Origin: CBFGWV01 sp965652545
Lineage (GTDB): Bacteria; Pseudomonadota; Gammaproteobacteria; Competibacterales; Competibacteraceae
Direction: 5' to 3'
Assembly (NCBI GenBank): GCA_965652545.1
Contig: CBFGWV010000159.1
Location: 1 to 11,307, forward strand
Length of the DNA: 11,307 nucleotides
Under the pieces are notes generated by a model that was not told where the DNA came from, searched no databases, and saw only the letters and a list, made by a program, of their open reading frames with translations. Each line of letters starts with the position of its first letter. The stretch's first letter is position 1. The translations under genes were made by a program, and so were the position numbers. Shown here one piece after another: positions 1 through 6,279 of the stretch.

Positions 1-68
1 CGCTCCAACACATCCAGGATTCGAAGAATTCCGTACAGTAGTGGCGTATCCGTATGGAGGTGGCTGGA

Positions 69-476
69 ATGGCGTTTCCCGATGAGCGCAGCGATGAGCA
101 CTGGCAGAAGACGTTGACGCCCGAGCAGTACGAGGTCACCCGGCGCAAGGGGACGGAGCGGGCGTTTTCGGGGGTTTATCACGACTGTAAGGATGACGGG
201 CTGTATCACTGCGTCTGCTGCGGGGCGGTGTTGTTCGATGCGCGGCAGAAGTACGACTCGGGCAGTGGTTGGCCCAGTTTCTGGCAGCCGGCGGCCGGGG
301 CGGATGTCGGTGCGGAGACGGACACGAGTTGGTTCATGCGCCGGACGGAGGTGCATTGCAACCGTTGCGGGGCGCATCTGGGCCATGTGTTTCCCGATGG
401 ACCGGAGCCGACGGGGCAGCGGTTTTGCATAAATTCGGCGGCGCTGGATCTCAAACCGCGGGATAGCGACGTCTGA
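69..476 (+). CDS. msrB: Peptide-methionine (R)-S-oxide reductase MsrB
   Basis: Reduces the R-epimer of methionine sulfoxide in oxidised proteins, normally with thioredoxin as reductant; probably cytosolic, as no signal peptide is visible. The 135-residue product has the full single-domain MsrB layout: two zinc-binding CxxC pairs (C48/C51 and C97/C100), the SGWPSF segment around residues 66-71, HLGHVF at 103-108, and the catalytic cysteine C120 in RFCINS. The ATG at 69 is preferred over the in-frame ATG at 54 because a GGAGG ribosome site (56-60) lies 8 nt before it, and the upstream ATG overlaps that site. Oddity: the position that is cysteine in E. coli-type enzymes (SGCGWPSF) is serine here (S66), so the usual resolving cysteine is absent; C40 and C50 are extra cysteines. 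It looks monocistronic, with 255 bp before ndk. Confidence 0.95.
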   Translation: MAFPDERSDEHWQKTLTPEQYEVTRRKGTERAFSGVYHDCKDDGLYHCVCCGAVLFDARQKYDSGSGWPSFWQPAAGADVGAETDTSWFMRRTEVHCNRCGAHLGHVFPDGPEPTGQRFCINSAALDLKPRDSDV

Positions 477-482
477 GGGTTG

Positions 483-491
483 TGTTAAACT
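483..491 (+). promoter_or_regulatory. Possible extended -10 promoter for the ndk operon
   Basis: The stretch reads TGTTAAACT: a TGn extension followed by the hexamer TAAACT, which matches TATAAT at four of six positions including the conserved first, second and last. No recognisable -35 hexamer lies at the usual distance, which extended -10 promoters can tolerate. It begins 7 nt after the msrB stop and would start transcription about 230 nt before ndk. The call rests on motif resemblance only. Confidence 0.3.
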
Positions 492-574
492 TCCGCGCCT
501 GTCACCGTAGCCCGCCGTGGGAGCCAGTCTGGCCTGGGCGTAACCTTAGATAAGGAATGCGCGAGTACCTGTTT

Positions 575-633
575 GGCTTGTTCGATCGCACGCCTTGTAT
601 GACCGGCTCCCGGCCCGGTGTGATCGAACAGCC
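575..633 (+). repeat. Long inverted repeat / RNA hairpin in the ndk leader
   Basis: The arms 579-591 and 618-630 are complementary over 13 positions, 12 Watson-Crick and one G-U (G588 with T621). After a bulged T578 the stem continues for three more pairs (575-577 with 631-633), giving about 16 pairs. The 26-nt loop has a small inner hairpin, CCGG (603-606) with CCGG (610-613). There is no T-run after it, so it does not look like an intrinsic terminator. It may be a structured leader element, an mRNA-stabilising hairpin, or a DNA operator with two inverted TTCGATC half-sites; the sequence does not decide. Confidence 0.6.
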
Positions 634-731
634 TGCAAGCGGTATCGTGTGCCTCCTGGTTGCGCCTGATTCGGATTGCTCCCGGTTCGGGCTATTTCCC
701 GTTGTGGATCCGCTGTCTAACTGGAGTATGC

Positions 732-1163
732 ATGGCCGCTGAACGTACCTTGTCCATCATCAAGCCCGACGCCGTCGCCAAGAACGTAATCGGCAAGATT
801 TACAGCCGGTTCGAAGACGCCGGCCTGACCATCGTCGCTGCGCGGATGATGCACCTGACCCGTGAACAGGCCGAAGGCTTCTATGCCGTGCACAAGGAGC
901 GTCCGTTCTTCAAGGATCTGGTCGAGTTCATGATTTCCGGTCCGGTGATCGTCCAGGTGCTCGAGGGCGAGAATGCTGTCGCCAAGCATCGCGACATCAT
1001 GGGCGCCACGGATCCGCAGAAGGCCGCCCCCGGCACTATCCGCGCCGATTTCGCCAAGACGGTGGATGAGAACGCGGTGCACGGGTCCGACGCCGCAGAG
1101 ACGGCCGCCCAGGAGATCGCATTCTTCTTCGGCGACGATGGCCTCTGCCCGCGTACCCGGTAA
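732..1163 (+). CDS. ndk: Nucleoside diphosphate kinase
   Basis: Transfers the gamma phosphate of ATP to nucleoside diphosphates through a phosphohistidine intermediate, balancing NTP and dNTP pools in the cytoplasm. The 143-residue protein has the normal bacterial length and is close to E. coli Ndk throughout: ERTLSIIKPDAV at the N-terminus with the nucleotide-binding lysine K11, and the signature NAVHGSD with catalytic H117. The C-terminal CPRTR is shared with E. coli. The ATG at 732 is chosen because GGAG (723-726) lies 5 nt upstream and because the protein then begins MAAERT like its relatives; the in-frame codons further upstream fall in the leader. It appears to be the first gene of the operon, ending 6 nt before rlmN. 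Confidence 0.98.
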   Translation: MAAERTLSIIKPDAVAKNVIGKIYSRFEDAGLTIVAARMMHLTREQAEGFYAVHKERPFFKDLVEFMISGPVIVQVLEGENAVAKHRDIMGATDPQKAAPGTIRADFAKTVDENAVHGSDAAETAAQEIAFFFGDDGLCPRTR

Positions 1164-1169
1164 ATCGCA

Positions 1170-2270
1170 GTGACTGAGTCGACCCCCGTCAATCTGCTGG
1201 GCCTGGATGGTCAGGCCTTGCAGGCCTTCTTCGCCGAGTTGGGTGAGAAGCCGTTTCGCACCACTCAGGTGATGAAGTGGATCTATCACCGCGGGGTGAC
1301 CGATTTCGATGAGATGACGGATTTGAGCCGGGCCTTTCGCGATACGCTGAAGGCCCGTGCGATTGTCCGGGCGCCGGAGGTGGTGCTGGATCAGCCCTCG
1401 GCCGACGGTACGCACAAGTGGCTGATACGGCTGGATTCAGGTAACTGCATCGAGACGGTGTTCATCCCGGAAACCGACCGTGGCACGTTGTGCGTGTCCT
1501 CGCAGATCGGTTGTGCGCTGGCGTGCAGTTTCTGTGCAACGGCACAGCAGGGCTTCAACCGCAATCTGAGCGCCGCCGAGATCATCGGCCAGCTGTGGGT
1601 GGCGCGCGAACACCTGGGCGCCAACCGTGAGGACGGCCGCCGGCTGGTGACCAATGTGGTGATGATGGGCATGGGTGAGCCCCTGCTCAATTTCGCCAAT
1701 GTCGTGACGGCGATGAACCTGATGCAGGATGATTTCGGGTTTGGTCTGTCGAAGCGGCGCGTAACGCTGAGTACCAGCGGTGTGGTGCCGGCCTTGTATC
1801 GGCTGAAGGATGTCTCCGACGTCTCGCTTGCGGTATCGCTGCATGCGCCGGACGATGAGCTGCGCAACGAGCTGGTGCCGATCAACAAGAAGTACCCCAT
1901 CGCCGAGTTGCTGGCCGCCTGCCGGCATTACATCGAGGGCCGTCCGCACCGGCGTATCACCTGGGAGTACGTGATGCTCGATGGCGTCAACGACAGCGAG
2001 GCCCATGCGCATGCGCTGGCCCGGCTGATCCGTTCGATTCCCTCGAAGGTGAACCTGATTCCGTTCAATCCTTTCCCTAACACCCACTACCGGCGTTCGC
2101 CGGAGGACGTCATTTTGCGTTTCAGGGATGTGCTCATGGGCTACGGACTGACTACGATTACGCGCAAGACGCGTGGTGACGATATCGACGCGGCTTGCGG
2201 CCAGCTGGCTGGGCGCGTGCAGGATAAGTCGCGGCGTCTGGCGCGCATGGCGCAGCGGGTCGACGGATGA
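1170..2270 (+). CDS. rlmN: Dual-specificity 23S rRNA / tRNA adenine-C2 methyltransferase RlmN
   Basis: Radical-SAM enzyme that makes 2-methyladenosine at A2503 of 23S rRNA (E. coli numbering) and at position 37 of some tRNAs, tuning the peptide exit tunnel and decoding. The 366-residue protein has the radical-SAM cluster motif CxxxCxxC at C115, C119 and C122. It also has the two mechanistic cysteines: C108, seven residues before the cluster as in E. coli C118, and one at about residue 343 in DDIDAACGQLAG, matching the methyl-carrying C355. GEPLLN, the SAM-contact motif, is present. The start is GTG, 6 nt after the ndk stop, with no clear ribosome site, so translational coupling to ndk is likely. 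Its stop overlaps the pilW start as ATGA. Confidence 0.97.
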   Translation: MTESTPVNLLGLDGQALQAFFAELGEKPFRTTQVMKWIYHRGVTDFDEMTDLSRAFRDTLKARAIVRAPEVVLDQPSADGTHKWLIRLDSGNCIETVFIPETDRGTLCVSSQIGCALACSFCATAQQGFNRNLSAAEIIGQLWVAREHLGANREDGRRLVTNVVMMGMGEPLLNFANVVTAMNLMQDDFGFGLSKRRVTLSTSGVVPALYRLKDVSDVSLAVSLHAPDDELRNELVPINKKYPIAELLAACRHYIEGRPHRRITWEYVMLDGVNDSEAHAHALARLIRSIPSKVNLIPFNPFPNTHYRRSPEDVILRFRDVLMGYGLTTITRKTRGDDIDAACGQLAGRVQDKSRRLARMAQRVDG

Positions 2271-3019
2271 GCGGCATGGGCCGTGTTCCTTTGATGTTGC
2301 TGATGTTGTCATTGGGGGCGTGTTCAACCACACCCGGTGGACCCGAAAGCATCGACAAGGAGCTGCGCGAGGCGGCGCAGATCAATTTACGTCTTGGCAT
2401 GGGCTATATTCAGTCCGGCCGATACGAAACCGCTCAGCAGAAGCTGGAAAAAGCGCTGGAGTACGACCCTACGCTCTTGGAGGCGTACAATGCGCTGGGT
2501 GTGATGTACGAAGAAATGGGCAAGATGGGCGAGGCCGAACAAAACTATCGCCGTGCGGCCGAACGTGCCGACCGCTACCCGACCGCGGTCATGAACCACG
2601 CCCGTGTGCTCTGCACCATGGGCGATTACGCCACGGGCGAGAGTCAATACCAGCGGCTCTTCGATGCCAGCGATCGGGAAACCAAGGCCAACGCCTATAC
2701 CGGTGCGGCCCAATGCGCGATCGAGGCCAAGGAGCCGGTGCGGGCGGAGTCCCATCTGCGGTTGGCGTTGGAGAATGAGCCTGGCAATACGCTGGCGCTC
2801 ATCGAGCTGGCCGATTTGTTGCAGTCCCAGAGCCAGCACCTGCAGGCCCGTGGCTATATTCAGCGTTATCACGAACTTGCGGGCTATAGCCCGCGAAGCC
2901 TGTTCCTGGCCGTAAGCATTGCCCGTTCCCTGAACGACAGCGATGGGGTCAAACAGTACAGCACACTGCTAAAAAGCCGCTTCGCCCAATCCCCAGAGGC
3001 GCAGCGGCTGGTGAACTGA
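2267..3019 (+). CDS. pilW: Type IV pilus biogenesis/stability lipoprotein PilW (PilF)
   Basis: Outer-membrane pilotin-type lipoprotein that helps the PilQ secretin localise and multimerise for type IV pilus assembly. The 250-residue product begins with a lipoprotein signal: a hydrophobic run at about residues 7-17, then a lipobox LGAC with lipidated C19. The rest is all-alpha tetratricopeptide repeats from about residue 35 to 235, clearest in the segment LEKALEYDPTLLEAYNALG, followed by further degenerate repeats. Length and position (between rlmN and rodZ) match pilF/pilW of Pseudomonas-type genomes, which is the main reason for this name over a generic TPR lipoprotein. The start overlaps the rlmN stop (ATGA), implying coupled translation. 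M4 is a possible alternative start. Confidence 0.92.
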   Translation: MSGMGRVPLMLLMLSLGACSTTPGGPESIDKELREAAQINLRLGMGYIQSGRYETAQQKLEKALEYDPTLLEAYNALGVMYEEMGKMGEAEQNYRRAAERADRYPTAVMNHARVLCTMGDYATGESQYQRLFDASDRETKANAYTGAAQCAIEAKEPVRAESHLRLALENEPGNTLALIELADLLQSQSQHLQARGYIQRYHELAGYSPRSLFLAVSIARSLNDSDGVKQYSTLLKSRFAQSPEAQRLVN

Positions 3020-3024
3020 CGAAC

Positions 3025-4239
3025 ATGAAGGCAACCGAACACTTCGATCAACTGCCAGAGACCAACGCCAGCAGCCTGGGCGCTTGGCTTGCCGACCAGC
3101 GCCATGGCCGCAAATTGGCACAGCATGAGGTCGCAGCGAAAGCCGGCCTTTCTGTTGCGCAGGTGCAGGCGCTGGAGTCGGACGACCATAGCAGCCTGGG
3201 CGCACCGGTATTCGCCAAGGGATACCTGATGCGCTATGCGCGGGCCCTGGATCTGGATGCCGACCAGATCCTCACGCGTTTCCGCGGCCAGAGCGATCGT
3301 GAACTGCCCCCGCTGAAGGTCGTGCGCTCGGTCAAACCACAGGCACGCAGTACCGATATGCGTACGTGGTCGTACCTGTTCGTGCTCATAGCGATTGTGG
3401 CGGTGGTCTGGCTCGCCTACCAGCACGGCGGCGACCTGGTGAACTCGCTGGGCAACCGCTTGGGGTTGTGGCCGGCCGAAGAGACAGTCAGCGTCAGCGG
3501 ACGCAACACCAATGCCGGCCAACTGGCGCTGCCGCCGAACCCGGGCAGCCTGAATCTCCCACCCCCGGGGCCGGATGAGCCGGCGCCCGCCGCGGGGCTC
3601 GACCAACTGTCGTCGTCGGCGCCGATGACGCTCTCCAGCCTGGATGCCCCGCTACCGCCACCCCCCACGCCGGCTGCAGTGGCGCCTCAACCGTCGCCGC
3701 TTCCGGCGGGCAATCTGAACGATGAGCCGGTCGACACCGCGCCGGTGGACGACGCGGCGCCCGGGTTGGTTCTGGATGCGCCCGATGACCCACCGGTGGG
3801 GACGTCATCATCGTTGGACTCACCCGTTGCGTCGGAGACGCCGCCTGCGCCTGCGGCCACCGATTCGCTCGACGACGGTGCGCCCGTGGTGGATGCCGCC
3901 GAAGACGATATCGACGCGGCCAGCGAGCCTGTGGCCTCCCAGCCCGAGACGGCGGCCCCGGTGTCGGTCGCTTCGGCCGGTGGCACGGCCACGCTGACCG
4001 TGACCGTACGCGATGACTGCTGGGTGGAAATCAAGGATGCCAATGGCGAGCGCCTGGCCTACGGGGTCATCAAGCGTGGCGAGACGCGCACGCTCGAAGG
4101 CCCGGCACCGTTTGCCGTCACGCTGGGCAATGCCCAGGCCGTGGACATCGCGCTGAACGGTGCCGCCGTCGCCCCGGCGGTCTACATGCCGCCCAACGGC
4201 AGCGTCAGCCGCTTTACCCTCGATCCGGGTGCTCTCTGA
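3025..4239 (+). CDS. rodZ: Cytoskeletal / cell-shape protein RodZ
   Basis: Membrane protein that links MreB filaments to the elongasome and helps set rod shape. Domain order in the 404-residue product: an N-terminal Xre-like helix-turn-helix at about residues 17-85 (starting LGAWLADQRHGRKL, the MreB-binding domain in studied homologues); a basic stretch; one transmembrane segment at about 115-133; a long low-complexity linker rich in Pro, Ala, Ser and Asp at about 165-320; and a C-terminal periplasmic DUF4115-type beta domain at about 325-400 beginning with LTVTVRDDCWVEI. E. coli RodZ is shorter (337 aa), the excess lying mainly in the linker. It starts 5 nt after pilW without a clear ribosome site. 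In most relatives ispG follows; here hisS does. Confidence 0.94.
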   Translation: MKATEHFDQLPETNASSLGAWLADQRHGRKLAQHEVAAKAGLSVAQVQALESDDHSSLGAPVFAKGYLMRYARALDLDADQILTRFRGQSDRELPPLKVVRSVKPQARSTDMRTWSYLFVLIAIVAVVWLAYQHGGDLVNSLGNRLGLWPAEETVSVSGRNTNAGQLALPPNPGSLNLPPPGPDEPAPAAGLDQLSSSAPMTLSSLDAPLPPPPTPAAVAPQPSPLPAGNLNDEPVDTAPVDDAAPGLVLDAPDDPPVGTSSSLDSPVASETPPAPAATDSLDDGAPVVDAAEDDIDAASEPVASQPETAAPVSVASAGGTATLTVTVRDDCWVEIKDANGERLAYGVIKRGETRTLEGPAPFAVTLGNAQAVDIALNGAAVAPAVYMPPNGSVSRFTLDPGAL

Positions 4240-4241
4240 GG

Positions 4242-4255
4242 CTCGCGATCGCGAG
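4242..4255. repeat. 14-bp perfect palindrome between rodZ and hisS
   Basis: CTCGCGATCGCGAG reads identically on both strands and begins 2 nt after the rodZ stop codon. It contains the octamer GCGATCGC. As RNA it could form a 5-bp stem with a GATC loop. It sits in the 47-nt junction that carries ispG in many related genomes. It could be an operator, a minor mRNA structure, or chance in GC-rich DNA. Confidence 0.6.
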
Positions 4256-4286
4256 TACCGTGAAGCCCAACAAACGCGGAAATCCA

Positions 4287-5573
4287 ATGAGCAAGCGATT
4301 GCAGGCCGTGCGCGGCATGAACGACCTGCTGCCCGAGGACAGCGGGCTTTGGCAGGACGTGGAGGCGGTATTCCGCGACACACTGGAGGCCTATGGCTTC
4401 CGCGAGATCCGCACGCCCATCGTCGAGTCGACGGCATTGTTCGCCCGCTCGCTGGGTGAGGTGACCGATATCGTCGAGAAGGAGATGTACACCTTCGACG
4501 ATCGCAATGGCGACAGCCTGACGCTGCGCCCGGAGAACACCGCCGGCGTGGTGCGCGCGCTGGTCGAGCACGGCCTGCTGCACAACCAGACGCCGAAGGT
4601 TTGGTACGTAGGGCCCATGTTCCGCCACGAGCGACCGCAAAAAGGGCGGTATCGCCAGTTTCACCAGGTCGGCGTCGAGGCCTTCGGTGTACCCGGGCCG
4701 GACCTGGACGCCGAGATCATCTGCATGACGGCCCGCTTGTGGCGCCAGCTCGGCATTGCCGAGAAGGTGACACTCGAACTCAACACCATGGGCATGCCCG
4801 CGGACCGCCAGCGCTACCGCGAAGCGCTGGTGGCCTATTTGTCGGGGCATGTGGATGCACTGGACGCCGACAGTCAACGCCGGTTGCACACCAATCCATT
4901 GCGTATCCTCGATAGCAAGGACGAAGGCACCAAGGCCGTGGTGGCCGATGCGCCGCGGTTGATCGACTACCTCGGCGTCGACTGCCGGCAGCATTTCGAT
5001 GCGCTGCAGGCCATGCTCAGCGAGGCCGGTGTGGCGTATGTCGTCAACCCGAACATCGTTCGCGGCATGGACTATTACACGCGTACGGTCTTCGAATGGG
5101 TGACTACGCAGCTGGGTGCACAAGGCACAGTGTGCGGCGGTGGCCGCTACGACGGGCTGGTGGAAGAGCTCGGCGGCAAGCCTACCCCCGGTGTCGGCTT
5201 TGCCATCGGCCTGGAGCGCTTGGTGATGCTGGCCCGCGATGGCGGGTTCGCCGGGCGCAACCGCAGCCCGCACGCCTTCCTGGCGGCGGTCGGCGATGTG
5301 GCCGAGCGTCGTGGACTTGTCCTGGCCGAAGCGCTGCGCGACCATCTGCCGGATCTGCGGCTTGCGTTGAACAGCGGTGGCGGCAGTTTCAAGAGTCAAA
5401 TGAAGCGGGCCGATCGCAGTGGCGCCGAATTCGCACTGATCCTCGGCGAGGATGAGGTGCGTAATGGCACGATCGGCTTCAAACCGTTGCGGGGTGATGG
5501 CCCCCAGCTGGCGCTGACCGAATCGCAGTTGAACGAACAGTTGGGTGCCTGGCTGGAGGCCTGTCGACCGTAG
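4287..5573 (+). CDS. hisS: Histidine--tRNA ligase
   Basis: Class II aminoacyl-tRNA synthetase charging tRNA-His in the cytoplasm. The 428-residue protein (E. coli 424) starts MSKRLQAVRGMNDLLPED, matching family N-termini. It shows motif 2 in MFRHERPQKGRYRQFHQ (about residues 111-127), the histidine-specific stretches RGMDYYTRTVFEW and GGGRYDGL, motif 3 in GFAIGLERL, and a C-terminal anticodon-binding domain. An in-frame GTG at 4260 would add nine residues (MKPNKRGNP) that do not match the family, so the ATG at 4287 is preferred although only a weak GGA (4278-4280) precedes it. It lies 47 nt after rodZ. The ispG gene usually found immediately upstream is missing. Confidence 0.98.
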   Translation: MSKRLQAVRGMNDLLPEDSGLWQDVEAVFRDTLEAYGFREIRTPIVESTALFARSLGEVTDIVEKEMYTFDDRNGDSLTLRPENTAGVVRALVEHGLLHNQTPKVWYVGPMFRHERPQKGRYRQFHQVGVEAFGVPGPDLDAEIICMTARLWRQLGIAEKVTLELNTMGMPADRQRYREALVAYLSGHVDALDADSQRRLHTNPLRILDSKDEGTKAVVADAPRLIDYLGVDCRQHFDALQAMLSEAGVAYVVNPNIVRGMDYYTRTVFEWVTTQLGAQGTVCGGGRYDGLVEELGGKPTPGVGFAIGLERLVMLARDGGFAGRNRSPHAFLAAVGDVAERRGLVLAEALRDHLPDLRLALNSGGGSFKSQMKRADRSGAEFALILGEDEVRNGTIGFKPLRGDGPQLALTESQLNEQLGAWLEACRP

Positions 5574-5596
5574 CGACTGTCGCAAACGACAGTACG
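5574..5596 (+). repeat. Hairpin immediately after the hisS stop
   Basis: Arms 5576-5582 (ACTGTCG) and 5587-5593 (CGACAGT) form a perfect 7-bp stem with a CAAA tetraloop. Two more pairs (5574-5575 with 5595-5596) are possible across a bulged A5594. It starts at the first base after the hisS TAG. There is no T-run after it, so full intrinsic termination is unlikely. An intercistronic mRNA-stabilising or processing hairpin that adjusts hisS relative to yfgM expression is a reasonable inference. Confidence 0.55.
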
Positions 5597-5652
5597 CACG
5601 GCATTCGGCAAGCGTTCCGCGGCAGGCAACCGTCAACAGGGGGCTCCAGACG

Positions 5653-6279
5653 ATGGATTTTGAAAGCGACGAGCAACGCGCGGAAGCGGTCCGCGAGTGG
5701 TTGAAACAAAACGGCCCGGCCATCGGCATCGGCGTGGTGCTGGGGCTGGGCGGTTTGTTCGGCTGGCAGCAGTACACCGCGTACCAAAACAGGCAGATGG
5801 AAACCGTCTCGGCGGTCTATCAACAGGCTGTGGTCGCGGCCGAGGCCGGCGACCTTACCACGACGCTCGATCGGGTCGACGCGGTGCGCGAGAGCGGCCC
5901 GGATGCCGCCTACGCCACTCTGGGCGACTTCCTGCTTGCGCAGACCGCGGTCGCTGACGGCGATCTGGCACTTGCCGCCGAGGCGTTGCAGCGTGCGGTC
6001 GACAAGGCCCCTACGGCCGAGTTGAAAACCATCGCACGCTTGCGCCTTGCGCGGGTGCAAGTGGCGGCGGAGAACAGCGACGCGGCCAAGGCCACTTTGG
6101 CGACGGTCGACGACCCGGCGTTCGAGGCCGAGCGCCAGACCCTGCTCGGCGATGCCCTGGGCGCGAGCGGCGACAGCGAGGCGGCCCGCAGTGCCTACCA
6201 GGCGGCGTTGGCCGCCGGCGGCGATGCCGGCCTCATCGATCTAAAGCTCAGCAGCCTGCCTGCGGAACGCCGGTCATGA
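5653..6279 (+). CDS. yfgM: YfgM-family protein (ancillary SecYEG translocon subunit)
   Basis: Inner-membrane protein with a large periplasmic TPR-like domain; the E. coli homologue associates with SecYEG and PpiD and assists periplasmic chaperone handover. The 208-residue product (E. coli 206) has the typical N-terminus MDFESDEQRAEAVREWLKQNG, one transmembrane segment at about residues 22-38 rich in Gly and Val, then an alpha-helical Ala-rich domain with TPR-like repeats from about 45 to 205. The ATG at 5653 has a G-rich ribosome site AGGGGG (5638-5643) 9 nt upstream. This is one of the few clear ribosome sites in the operon, consistent with independent initiation after the 79-nt gap. The stop overlaps the bamB start as ATGA. 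Confidence 0.93.
   Translation: MDFESDEQRAEAVREWLKQNGPAIGIGVVLGLGGLFGWQQYTAYQNRQMETVSAVYQQAVVAAEAGDLTTTLDRVDAVRESGPDAAYATLGDFLLAQTAVADGDLALAAEALQRAVDKAPTAELKTIARLRLARVQVAAENSDAAKATLATVDDPAFEAERQTLLGDALGASGDSEAARSAYQAALAAGGDAGLIDLKLSSLPAERRS

Larger units (their letters stand above)
477..731. other. Intergenic region and probable 5' leader of the ndk operon
   Basis: This 255-bp gap separates msrB from ndk. It holds a possible extended -10 promoter near its left end, a small hairpin at 544-555 (CCTT/AAGG with a 4-nt loop), a strong long-stem hairpin at 575-633, and two mutually exclusive short hairpins near the ndk start: 681-684 can pair with 688-691, or 688-691 can pair with 698-701. The one open frame of any size (557-742) lacks a properly spaced ribosome site and resembles no family I recognise. 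If transcription starts near the left end, ndk has an untranslated leader of more than 200 nt, which is long for a housekeeping gene. The role is inferred, not shown. Confidence 0.5.

Noticed and set aside
54..68. An earlier ATG start for msrB.
   Set aside because: It overlaps the GGAGG that is correctly spaced for the ATG at 69, and no ribosome site lies before it.
1..68. A promoter for msrB in the short region before it.
   Set aside because: Only 68 bases are available and no -35/-10 pair with acceptable spacing was seen; the true promoter may lie outside the window.
595..698. Sigma-70 promoters closer to ndk, such as TTGGCT with TATGAC near 574-603 or TATTTC at 693-698.
   Set aside because: Each has weak hexamers or wrong spacing, and the first lies within the hairpin stem; not better than chance.
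557..742. A 61-codon open frame in the msrB-ndk gap that overlaps the ndk start, possibly a leader peptide.
   Set aside because: The only purine-rich site (552-556) touches the ATG, leaving no proper spacing. The product resembles no known family, and the frame lies across the strong hairpin.
4260..4286. An upstream in-frame GTG start for hisS adding nine residues.
   Set aside because: The added residues do not match HisS N-termini, no good ribosome site precedes it, and the ATG at 4287 gives the family N-terminus.
4182..5777. A 531-codon open frame on the minus strand, antisense to hisS.
   Set aside because: It is a by-product of GC-rich codon use opposite hisS. Its translation shows no recognisable family, while the + strand frame is an unmistakable HisS.
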